Made by a program: the position numbers and the translations under genes. The notes below the pieces were generated by a model. That model was not told the origin of the DNA, searched no databases, and was given only the letters and a program-made list of their open reading frames with translations. DNA of 20,178 bases from the NCBI GenBank assembly GCA_014859805.1, contig JACUTN010000006.1:1-20178 (forward strand), written 5' to 3'. This DNA comes from Candidatus Bathyarchaeota archaeon. GTDB taxonomy: Archaea > Thermoproteota > Bathyarchaeia > Bathyarchaeales > Bathycorpusculaceae. How positions within the stretch are numbered: position 1 is the stretch's first letter; the number at the start of each line of letters is the position of its first letter. Of this stretch, positions 13,683 to 20,178 are shown piece after piece.

Positions 13683-13758
13683 TGGTAGCCCGGGAGAGAT
13701 TCGAACTCTCGTCAGCGGGTCCAGAGCCCGCCATGCTTGGCCGCTACACCACCGGGCT
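13683..13758 (-). tRNA. tRNA-Gln, anticodon CTG, CCA encoded
   Basis: Read on the minus strand, the acceptor stem AGCCCGG pairs with CCGGGCT. The anticodon arm GCGGG-CTCTGGA-CCCGC places CTG at positions 34-36, reading codon CAG. The T arm GAGAG-TTCGAAT-CTCTC has the standard loop. The discriminator is A, and the last three bases encode CCA. No intron is seen. The D-arm region GTAGCGGCCAAGCATGGC fits a normal tRNA. Confidence 0.95.
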
Positions 13759-13783
13759 TCAACTAGAAATACTTAGATTCTTT

Positions 13784-13794
13784 GTAATATCTTT
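13784..13794 (-). promoter_or_regulatory. TATA-like box of tRNA-Gln
   Basis: On the minus strand, AAAGATATTAC is centred about 31 bases before the mature tRNA 5' end, the usual place for an archaeal TATA box. The remaining bases up to 13979 contain no gene I can support. Confidence 0.4.
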
Positions 13795-13979
13795 AACGTT
13801 AAAGTTCCAAAAGAGAAAGAACAGTGTTATCTGTTTTCTTGCTTTTTCATAGCATCCTCACAGCGGCATTCTTAACGGTTGGGATTCAATCTTCACAGCA
13901 CCATAACGTCGACACTATCGGGTCCTTGTTTTTGAAGAAGCATTTTGTGCAAAACATTTGATCTGGATAATTATTCTGG

Positions 13980-14966
13980 TTATTTCATAAGATGACAGGC
14001 AACAAAGTGGCCTTTTTCAACCTCTATCAACTGTGGTTCCTCTTTAGAGCATTTATCTGTTCTGTAAGGGCATCGTGGATGAAACCTACATCCTGTTGGT
14101 ATATCGATTGCTGAGGGAACCTCCCCTGCGAGCTCTATCCTTTTTCTCTCCCGTTCAGGATTTGGAACTGGAATGGCAGACAGTAAAGCTTGTGTATATG
14201 GATGCATAGGGTTCCAGAAAAGCGGTTCTTTATGGCCCATTTCCACTATTTTTCCTAGGTACATGATTGCTATTTTGTCTGATATGTATTTGGCGACTGC
14301 TAAGTCATGTGTAATGAACAGATAGGTTAATCCAAGCTCTTTTCTAAAGCTTAACATAAGGTCAATGATTGATGATCTAAGGGATACATCGATCATGGAG
14401 ACTGGTTCATCCGCAACCATGAATTCTGGCTTCAAGATGATTGATCTTGCTAGGGCTACGCGTTGTCTTTGGCCGCCGCTGAGTTGATGGGGATACAAGT
14501 TGATGAATTGTTCAGGAGGCGTTAATCCTACTTTTTCAAGCACCTCTAGAACCTTTTTCTTCTTTTCTTCACCCTTGGCTAAGCCGTGAATTTCAAGTGG
14601 GTGACCAACGGCGTCAATTATTTTCATTCGTGGGTTAAGTGATGCGTAAGGATCTTGAAAAATGATTTGCATTTTTCTTCTGAGCAGTCTAAGCTTCTCA
14701 CCTTTGAGTTTTGTAATATCTGCGCCGTTGAAATAAATCTTACCTGATGTTGGTTCAAGCAGTTTTACAATAACCCGGCCAGTTGTTGTCTTCCCACATC
14801 CACTCTCCCCTGCTAAAGTGAAGATTTCCCCACTCCTTATTGAGAAAGCTACGTCATCAACAGCTTTGACGTAACTCAATTCTCTGGTAAATAGCTGTTC
14901 TAGAAAGCTTTTCTGAACTGGGAAATACTTCTTTAAATGTTCAACTTTTACGATTTCGCTCAACAT
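13980..14966 (-). CDS. oppF: Oligopeptide/dipeptide ABC importer ATPase (OppF type)
   Basis: A 328-residue ABC ATPase from the ATG at 14966, which has AAGGTG just upstream and overlaps the preceding ATPase gene by 26 bases. The longer frame reaching 15017 has no site and would add 17 unlike residues. Walker A is GESGCGKTT (53-61), the Q-loop is IFQDP, the signature is LSGGQRQR (162-169), Walker B is EFMVADEP (181-188) and the switch histidine is H220. The C-terminal segment GCRFHPRCPYRTDKCSKEEP, ending with HFVACHL, is the oligo_HPY tail with conserved cysteines specific to peptide/nickel-type importers. It pairs with the OppD-type ATPase to power uptake. It is the last gene of the operon. 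Confidence 0.9.
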   Translation of the reverse strand: MLSEIVKVEHLKKYFPVQKSFLEQLFTRELSYVKAVDDVAFSIRSGEIFTLAGESGCGKTTTGRVIVKLLEPTSGKIYFNGADITKLKGEKLRLLRRKMQIIFQDPYASLNPRMKIIDAVGHPLEIHGLAKGEEKKKKVLEVLEKVGLTPPEQFINLYPHQLSGGQRQRVALARSIILKPEFMVADEPVSMIDVSLRSSIIDLMLSFRKELGLTYLFITHDLAVAKYISDKIAIMYLGKIVEMGHKEPLFWNPMHPYTQALLSAIPVPNPERERKRIELAGEVPSAIDIPTGCRFHPRCPYRTDKCSKEEPQLIEVEKGHFVACHLMK

Positions 14967-15933
14967 GAACACCTTTTTTGCCATACAAGAAGCATCTGAC
15001 AAAGTGGTTGCGTCCAACCTTGATTAAGGGCGGCTCTTTCACTCGGCATATTTTCTTGGCGTAGGAGCAGCGAGGCCAAAAACGGCAGCCCTTGGGAGGA
15101 TTAAGCATGTCTGGAGGTGAACCTGGAATGGCTACGAGTTTTTGGTCGGATAATTCTATGTTTGGGATGCTTTGCAGAAGCCCTTGCGTATAGGGATGTT
15201 TAGGGTTTCTGTGCATCTCTATGCTAGTTGCGTATTCAAGCATGTGTCCAGCGTACATAATGATGATTTTATCGCATCTTTCCAAAATTATGCTTAGATC
15301 GTGTGATATAAGGATAAGGGCCATCCCATATACTTTACGTAAACTTTCTAACAAGTCAAGTATTTTTGCTTGAACTATTACGTCTAAGGCGGTGGTTGGT
15401 TCATCAGCTATAACTAGGTCGGGGTTTAGGGCTATCGCCAAACCTATCATTATGCGTTGTCTCATCCCACCGCTGAACTGGTGAGGATAGTCGTTTATAC
15501 GTTCAGATAAGATTCCCAAATTTTTTACTACAGTTTTAGTGCGTTCAAACGCCTCTTCTTTACCTGTGTTAGGCTCATGGGTACGTATTAACTCAATAAA
15601 ATGCGCCCCTATCCTTTTAACTGGGTTTAGAGAAGTCATGGGATCTTGGAAGATGTAAGCAGCTTTTCTACCTCTAATGAAGCGCATCTCATCCTCTGGC
15701 AGTTTTAGAATGTCTGTTTCGTCAATTTTTATATGACCTTTCACTATGACGCCGGGGTAAGGGACAAGACGTATTATAGAAAGGCCGAGTGTGGATTTTC
15801 CTGACCCGGATTCACCGGCTAATCCCAATGTTTCGCCTTTCTTTAAGGAGAAGGATATATCTTCGACGGCGCGGATTGCTCCTCTACTCGTCGGGTAGTC
15901 AATAGTTAACGAGCCAACTTCTAACAAAGGCAA
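14941..15933 (-). CDS. oppD: Oligopeptide/dipeptide ABC importer ATPase (OppD type)
   Basis: A 330-residue ABC ATPase with a TTG start at 15933 and GAGGTGA six bases upstream. Walker A is GESGSGKST (40-48), the Q-loop is IFQDPMTSLNP, the signature is FSGGMRQR (153-160), Walker B is DLVIADEPTTALD (172-184) and the switch histidine is H211. The tail GCRFWPRCSYAKKICRVKEP with HFVRCFLY is the oligo_HPY domain. Length is normal. It starts 11 bases after the permease gene and overlaps the next ATPase gene by 26 bases. Together these form the usual heterodimeric engine of peptide importers. Confidence 0.9.
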   Translation of the reverse strand: MPLLEVGSLTIDYPTSRGAIRAVEDISFSLKKGETLGLAGESGSGKSTLGLSIIRLVPYPGVIVKGHIKIDETDILKLPEDEMRFIRGRKAAYIFQDPMTSLNPVKRIGAHFIELIRTHEPNTGKEEAFERTKTVVKNLGILSERINDYPHQFSGGMRQRIMIGLAIALNPDLVIADEPTTALDVIVQAKILDLLESLRKVYGMALILISHDLSIILERCDKIIIMYAGHMLEYATSIEMHRNPKHPYTQGLLQSIPNIELSDQKLVAIPGSPPDMLNPPKGCRFWPRCSYAKKICRVKEPPLIKVGRNHFVRCFLYGKKGVHVERNRKS

Positions 15934-15944
15934 TTTTATTCACC

Positions 15945-16778
15945 TCAACGCTGAAGCTTTGGATTCAGCAATTCGCTCAGTCCCTCTCCAATAAGTGTGA
16001 ATCCGAGTGCGAGAAGAATTATCATGATTCCTGGGAAGGCTATAATCCACCATGCACCGCTTGAAAGATATTGCCATCCACTTGTTAGGTCGCGTCCCCA
16101 GTCAGGGATGTGTATTTCTACTCCTAGGCCAATAAAGGTTAAGCCCGCGGCTGTAAGAATAGCGTCAGCAAAATTTATTGTGGCCACCACAACTATCGAT
16201 GGAATGACATTTGGAAAAACATAGCGGAAAAGTATTGTGTACCATTTCGCACCAATCCCTCGAGCAGCCTCCACGTAGGTTAACTCTTTTATGCTTAAAA
16301 CTTGGCTTCGAACTACTCTGAAGTATGACGGAATGTAAACGACAGCTATTGAAAGAGCCATATTAACAACACCGCGGCCCAACATAGCAGATATGGCAAT
16401 TGCAATCACCAAGCCTGGAAAAGCGTAAACCGCATCTATCACAAGAGAACACGCCCTATCAAAAACGCCGCCAACGTAGGATGAGAAGAGACCTAGGGGT
16501 ACGCCTATAAGGAAGCAGACGAGAACGGAAAGGGTGGAAACTTGGAGCATAATTGAGCCGCCGCATAAAATCCTGCTCAACATATCTTGGCCGAGATGGG
16601 TTGTGCCCATGGGGAACTGTGGGCTGGGAGGCTCTCTTATTGGGCCAACACGTGTTTTTGCTGGGTCATGCGGGGCTATCCAAGGGGCAATCGCTGTCAT
16701 AATAACCAGTGCTGAGACAATTATTGTTCCGAGAATAACTATCCATCCTGAGGGCCCCTTTTTGGTTAGAGAAGTCAC
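15945..16778 (-). CDS. oppC: Peptide ABC importer permease (OppC type)
   Basis: A 277-residue inner-membrane permease with about six spans. It has the N-terminal IAPWIAPHDPAKT segment, the PPSPQFPMGTTHLGQDMLSR motif typical of OppC/DppC, and the cytoplasmic coupling loop EAARGIGAKWYTILFRYVFP that contacts the ATPases. The GTG at 16778 is the only standard start available but has only a weak upstream GGA. The same frame stays open for 26 more codons upstream, to a stop overlapping the end of the OppB gene. Those codons read KRSILARLIP in a way that resembles cytoplasmic N-terminal tails of OppC proteins, so a non-standard start (for example ATA after AGAGG) is possible. Partner: the OppB permease 64 bases upstream. 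Confidence 0.88.
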   Translation of the reverse strand: MTSLTKKGPSGWIVILGTIIVSALVIMTAIAPWIAPHDPAKTRVGPIREPPSPQFPMGTTHLGQDMLSRILCGGSIMLQVSTLSVLVCFLIGVPLGLFSSYVGGVFDRACSLVIDAVYAFPGLVIAIAISAMLGRGVVNMALSIAVVYIPSYFRVVRSQVLSIKELTYVEAARGIGAKWYTILFRYVFPNVIPSIVVVATINFADAILTAAGLTFIGLGVEIHIPDWGRDLTSGWQYLSSGAWWIIAFPGIMIILLALGFTLIGEGLSELLNPKLQR

Positions 16779-16842
16779 TCCGGGTATAAGGCGTGCAAGG
16801 ATGCTTCGTTTAATTTTTGCTTTGGTTATCTTGGTTTCCTCT

Positions 16843-17880
16843 TTACAGTCTTATCCTTGGGTCTAAGTATGCATACAGAATATCTACAACGAGACTTACC
16901 AGTGTAACGAATAAGCCGAACACGACCACGGCGCCTTGGATGGCTGTATAATCTCTGAAGTTAATTCTGTCAACTATGTATCTTCCTAATCCCGGCCATG
17001 AAAACGTTGTTTCTGTCAGAATTGCTCCCCCTAGAAGTATGGCAAATTGTAATCCCATCATTGTGAGGATTGGTAGAAAGGCATTTCTCAGCGCATAACC
17101 ATAAGTCACTGTACTTTCTTTTAGCCCCCTTGCTTTCGCAGCTGTAACAAAATCAAGCCGAAGAGTTTCAAGCATGTTGGTTCTAGTCATTCTAACAAAC
17201 ATGCCTGAAAGAATAATTCCAAGCGTTAAAGAAGGCAGTAGAAGAGCCTTTAACGACTCGAAAAACTTAAAGAGGTTTCCCTGGAGAAGGCTGTCGATAG
17301 TGTATAAGCCTGTTATCGTAGCAGGGGGATCCACGACAGGATTAATGCGTAAACCTGTTGGAAGCCAGCGAAGGTAAACTCCGAAAATTAATTGAAAGAC
17401 TATGCCTAGAAAGAAAATTGGGACGGCGTAGGTGACTGTTCCGACGCCTCTTATTAGGTGGTCTAGAATGGAGTTGTATGACTTGGATGATATTACGCCT
17501 AGTAATATTCCTATAACAGATGCTATTATCATGGAGTAAAATGCTAGTTCAAGCGTGGCTGGGAATGCGGAGAATATTTGTCCCCCAACTTCTTCGAAGG
17601 TTTGCATGGATTTTCCTAAGTTGGGGTATCCGTGCTCCAAGATGTATCCGATATCCACAAGACCGCCAAGGTATTCTATATACTGTGTCCATAATGGTTT
17701 ATCCAACCCCAAAGCACGCCTCATACTCTCCATCTGTTCAGGAGTAGCCTTCTTTTCAAAGTGCAGAGCAACAGGATCACCTGGTAGAACACGCATGATT
17801 AAGAAGACCATGGAAAGCAATAATAAAAGGGTGGGGATTGTGAGCAATATCCTCGTGATGATGTATGAACGGAGACCCAT
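16843..17880 (-). CDS. oppB: Peptide ABC importer permease (OppB type)
   Basis: A 345-residue permease with about six membrane spans. The N-terminal ITRILLTIPTLLLLLSMVFL span is followed by RVLPGDPVAL, a hallmark of OppB/DppB. The coupling loop TAAKARGLKESTVTYGYALR is the EAA-type contact with the ATPases. The closing segment DILYAYLDPRIRL is typical. The ATG at 17880 fits the family start. It lies 68 bases after the binding-protein gene in the same operon and forms the channel with OppC. Confidence 0.9.
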   Translation of the reverse strand: MGLRSYIITRILLTIPTLLLLLSMVFLIMRVLPGDPVALHFEKKATPEQMESMRRALGLDKPLWTQYIEYLGGLVDIGYILEHGYPNLGKSMQTFEEVGGQIFSAFPATLELAFYSMIIASVIGILLGVISSKSYNSILDHLIRGVGTVTYAVPIFFLGIVFQLIFGVYLRWLPTGLRINPVVDPPATITGLYTIDSLLQGNLFKFFESLKALLLPSLTLGIILSGMFVRMTRTNMLETLRLDFVTAAKARGLKESTVTYGYALRNAFLPILTMMGLQFAILLGGAILTETTFSWPGLGRYIVDRINFRDYTAIQGAVVVFGLFVTLVSLVVDILYAYLDPRIRL

Positions 17881-17948
17881 GACTTACACTCTACCCTATA
17901 TTGTGACTTACGATTCGTACAAAATAGAAAAAAGGGAAATAAAGGTTA

Positions 17949-19739
17949 CTATTTATAAATCAGCCAGTATCGCATGTCTTGCGTGATATCCAAGTAAATG
18001 CCGTAAATCGGAGGTGTCGTCACAGCCCAAGCGCTACTTACGTAGAGTGGGACAACTGAGCATTGTTGTACAGCGATTTCGTCTATTTGAGCGTAGAGTT
18101 CTTCTCTGAGGGTTGTGTTTGTTGTGGCGCGTGCTTGATCATATAATGCTTCCTGAGTTGCATTGTAGTAGTTAGTGTGAATCCATGAAGCCCAGTAGAG
18201 AAAAGCGTAGTCATCTGGGTCAACGTAGTCCGGATACCAACCGTAAACGTAGGCGTCCATTATTTCGTCGTCTCTGTTCTTCTTGTAGCCGGCCCAGTCT
18301 GCAGATTTCAGCGTTACTTCTATGACGCCACTTCCTTCCAGCGCTTCTTTGTAGATGAGAGCTTGTTCAGCACTCATGGGATAATGCCCCGAGGATTCAT
18401 ACCATAAGTCGAATTTCAGCTTGTTAGTTGCGTCGTAGCCTGCTTGGGCAAGTAAGGTTGTAGTAAGCGTGTAGTTGGCGTCTCCAAGCTTTTGGAACGC
18501 TTCAGTGTGCCCAAGCATGCCTGGAGGTATTATGCTATACAAGGGGTCCGATAAACCAAGGAAGACCGTTTCGCAAACAGCCGTTCTGTTTAATGCAGCC
18601 GTAACTGCTATCCTCACTCTTGTGTCGTTAAATGGTGCACGTTTCGTCTGGAAGCAGAAGTACTGGATAAATGCTCCTGCACCCCACCAAACCTTCACGT
18701 TCGGGTTGTCCTCAAGGTCTACTACATCGGTTGGGGTAATATGCCTAAACGCCATGTCTACGTCGCCGGCTTCGATTGCCAATCGAAGCGTAGCAGCATC
18801 ACTGTAGAACCTGAAGATTATGTATTCCATCCTTGGATACCCGCTCGCGAGATCCCAGTAGTTAGGATTAGCGTCCAATTTAATCTCCACGTCCCTTCCG
18901 GCCACTCGGTTCCATTTTGAGAGAACGTAGGGACCTGCAAATGCGACTGGTGTGCTTGCCCGTGGGTCTCCTGCGGTATAGTTGACCTGTGCCATGGGAG
19001 CGTACTGTGGGTTGACAATCGTAGAAGATCTGCTTGCAAGAATACCTAGGAATGGGCTAAACGAAATTTTCAGGTGGAACCTGACCTTATATGTGCCGAG
19101 TACTTCCGTACGATTTATGATGGCGTCATAGCCGAGGCCTGCTGGCGCACCTTCTGGAATGCTTGGTATAAGCGCTATGGCCCTATCAAAACTATACTTA
19201 ACATGTGTGGCGTTAAACTCTGTGCCATCGGAAAATGTAACGCCTTCCCTTAAGTTGAAATCCCAAATGTCTAAGTCTTCATTAGAACTCCAATTTACGG
19301 CCAAATCTGGAAGAAAATCTGCACCCGTTGGTGAACCTGGTTCAACGCTTACAAGAGTACCTCCTATTTGCTGTAGTATGCACCATCCGAAATAGTCGTA
19401 TGCTTGGGCCGGGTCAAGAGTAAGTTCAACAGAATCTGTCGTCCCAACAATTAACGTTTCCTTCGCGGCTAAGCCCGCTTCTATTGCCGCTAACCTCGCC
19501 GTCAAGGCAGCTAGTTTTTCCGCGTATTCTGCGAAACCTTCTGACATGATTAACGCTAAATCACTTATGGTCGATGTTAGATTTCCCACGCTCTCCGTTA
19601 GTGTGGATACGTCATCTGTCAGCGTAGATAAGTTGCTTACGACGGTCGTCACGTAAATCATCGTGGCACTTGAAACTATGATGCCTATTAGAACCAAAAC
19701 AATTATTGAAAGCTCTATTTTTTCCAATTTGTTTTTCAC
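17949..19739 (-). CDS. oppA: Membrane-anchored peptide-binding protein with coiled-coil stalk (OppA type)
   Basis: A 596-residue family 5 extracellular solute-binding protein. Residues 9-31 form an N-terminal transmembrane anchor. Residues about 32-92 are predicted coiled coil (repeating LSTLTDDVSTLTES, then EYAEKLAALTARLAAIEAGL). The binding domain starts near 96 (LIVGTTDSVELTLDPAQAYD). Family motifs include FNLREGVTFSDGTEFNATHV, DDYAFLYW and the C-terminal AVQQCSVVPLYVSSAW. There is no lipobox cysteine or cleavable signal peptide. The GTG start at 19739 has only a weak upstream AAAAAG; a TATA-like box lies about 42 bases upstream. It captures peptides outside the cell and delivers them to the permeases. 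It could instead bind sugars or nickel, since the family is broad, but peptides are most likely. Confidence 0.88.
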   Translation of the reverse strand: MKNKLEKIELSIIVLVLIGIIVSSATMIYVTTVVSNLSTLTDDVSTLTESVGNLTSTISDLALIMSEGFAEYAEKLAALTARLAAIEAGLAAKETLIVGTTDSVELTLDPAQAYDYFGWCILQQIGGTLVSVEPGSPTGADFLPDLAVNWSSNEDLDIWDFNLREGVTFSDGTEFNATHVKYSFDRAIALIPSIPEGAPAGLGYDAIINRTEVLGTYKVRFHLKISFSPFLGILASRSSTIVNPQYAPMAQVNYTAGDPRASTPVAFAGPYVLSKWNRVAGRDVEIKLDANPNYWDLASGYPRMEYIIFRFYSDAATLRLAIEAGDVDMAFRHITPTDVVDLEDNPNVKVWWGAGAFIQYFCFQTKRAPFNDTRVRIAVTAALNRTAVCETVFLGLSDPLYSIIPPGMLGHTEAFQKLGDANYTLTTTLLAQAGYDATNKLKFDLWYESSGHYPMSAEQALIYKEALEGSGVIEVTLKSADWAGYKKNRDDEIMDAYVYGWYPDYVDPDDYAFLYWASWIHTNYYNATQEALYDQARATTNTTLREELYAQIDEIAVQQCSVVPLYVSSAWAVTTPPIYGIYLDITQDMRYWLIYK

Positions 19740-19775
19740 CTTTTTACAAACGCAACATTACATCTGCTAGCTTAA

Positions 19776-19786
19776 GTTATTTAAAA
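19776..19786 (-). promoter_or_regulatory. TATA-like box of the peptide importer operon
   Basis: On the minus strand, TTTTAAATAAC lies about 42 bases before the GTG at 19739, predicting a short leader of about 15 bases. The rest of the 19740-19954 gap shows no gene. Confidence 0.5.
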
Positions 19787-19954
19787 CTTACCCTACTAAT
19801 TACAACAGTACTAAATCCCACATTCGCTAAAACGACAGATTTAGTGTAGATTTTTCTATGAAGTTTTAGAATAAAAGGAAAAGGCTACGGACAAACAGCA
19901 TTCTAATATACAATTCTAGATCTAGACGAAGACTTGATCATCGTTAAGACTCAG

Positions 19955-20178
19955 CTACTTAGTCACCAAAACTGGACATGGAGCATTTCTGATCACTCCA
20001 TCACTTACACTGCCTAGAAGCAGCTCTCTTATTTTGCTTATACCCCTAGCGCCCATAACAATCAAGTTGAATTCACTGTCTCGAGCGGCTTTAAGTATCT
20101 CTTGAACCGTGTGTCCCTCCTTAAGCAAAGTTCCAACTTGAATCCCTTCAGCCTTAACCTTATTTTCACCATCCACCA
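19955..20178 (-). CDS. Universal stress protein, C-terminal part (partial, runs off right edge)
   Basis: About 74 C-terminal residues of a UspA-family protein. It shows the NLIVMGARG strand and the nucleotide-binding GARGISKIRELLLGSVSDGV stretch, which is the G-2x-G-9x-G-S motif that holds ATP in UspA domains. It ends APCPVLVTK, the family's usual closing strand. A complete UspA domain is about 140-150 residues, so roughly half lies beyond the window. The GTG at 20176 is not the real start. Nucleotide-bound Usp proteins are linked to stress survival; no specific role is visible here. Confidence 0.92.
   Translation of the reverse strand, partial: VDGENKVKAEGIQVGTLLKEGHTVQEILKAARDSEFNLIVMGARGISKIRELLLGSVSDGVIRNAPCPVLVTK

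Noticed and set aside
13900..13960. A 16-codon minus-strand frame beginning MLLQKQGPDSVDV between oppF and the tRNA
   Set aside because: Too short and without a convincing ribosome binding site to separate from chance.
1..20178. CRISPR arrays, transposases, integrases or IS ends
   Set aside because: I looked for regularly spaced repeats, DDE or recombinase motifs and terminal inverted repeats and found none convincing.

Overview
The window looks like part of an anaerobic archaeal chromosome. The evidence is a NurA-HerA DNA-end-processing pair, PadR regulators and radical SAM enzymes of archaeal type, TATA-box promoters close to starts, GGTGA-type ribosome binding sites with frequent GTG and TTG starts, a tRNA-Gln of archaeal appearance, and a multi-subunit 2-oxoacid:ferredoxin oxidoreductase. 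An uncultivated Bathyarchaeota (MCG)-like lineage is my best guess. That is an inference from protein style, not a database result.

Region 1 (1-4418) is the least explained part. It holds the 5' end of a probable cobalamin-domain radical SAM protein on the minus strand and, diverging from it, a radical SAM/SPASM-like enzyme with a long N-terminal domain. A UbiA-family prenyltransferase, an 81-residue single-span membrane protein and a 49-residue Fe-S mini-protein (TTG start, good ribosome binding site) follow. Two divergent 110-residue PadR-family regulators close the block. Three intergenic regions here share an AT-rich element (core TTTRAATTYTGATATAT), which suggests a common promoter or operator. 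I read this as a candidate small biosynthetic locus for a prenylated product or cofactor.

Region 2 (4419-8998) is a four-gene 2-oxoacid (probably pyruvate):ferredoxin oxidoreductase operon in the order gamma, delta, alpha, beta. The delta position is filled by a 555-residue fusion of a GltD/NfnB-like FAD-NAD(P)H oxidoreductase with a two-cluster ferredoxin tail, so the complex may exchange electrons with NAD(P)H.

Region 3 (9001-13760) lies on the minus strand: a three-span membrane protein of unknown role, then herA and nurA overlapping by 29 bases and transcribed nurA to herA, then tRNA-Gln(CTG) with an encoded CCA. Both nurA and herA are divergent. NurA is about 630 residues with a winged-helix-like insert, and HerA has alanine in place of the first Walker A glycine.

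Region 4 (13980-20178) is a complete minus-strand oligopeptide/dipeptide ABC importer operon in the order binding protein, permease, permease, ATPase, ATPase. The binding protein is membrane-anchored and has a predicted coiled-coil stalk. The C-terminal part of a universal stress protein runs off the right edge. Together, peptide uptake and 2-oxoacid oxidation suit an anaerobic, peptide-fermenting heterotroph.
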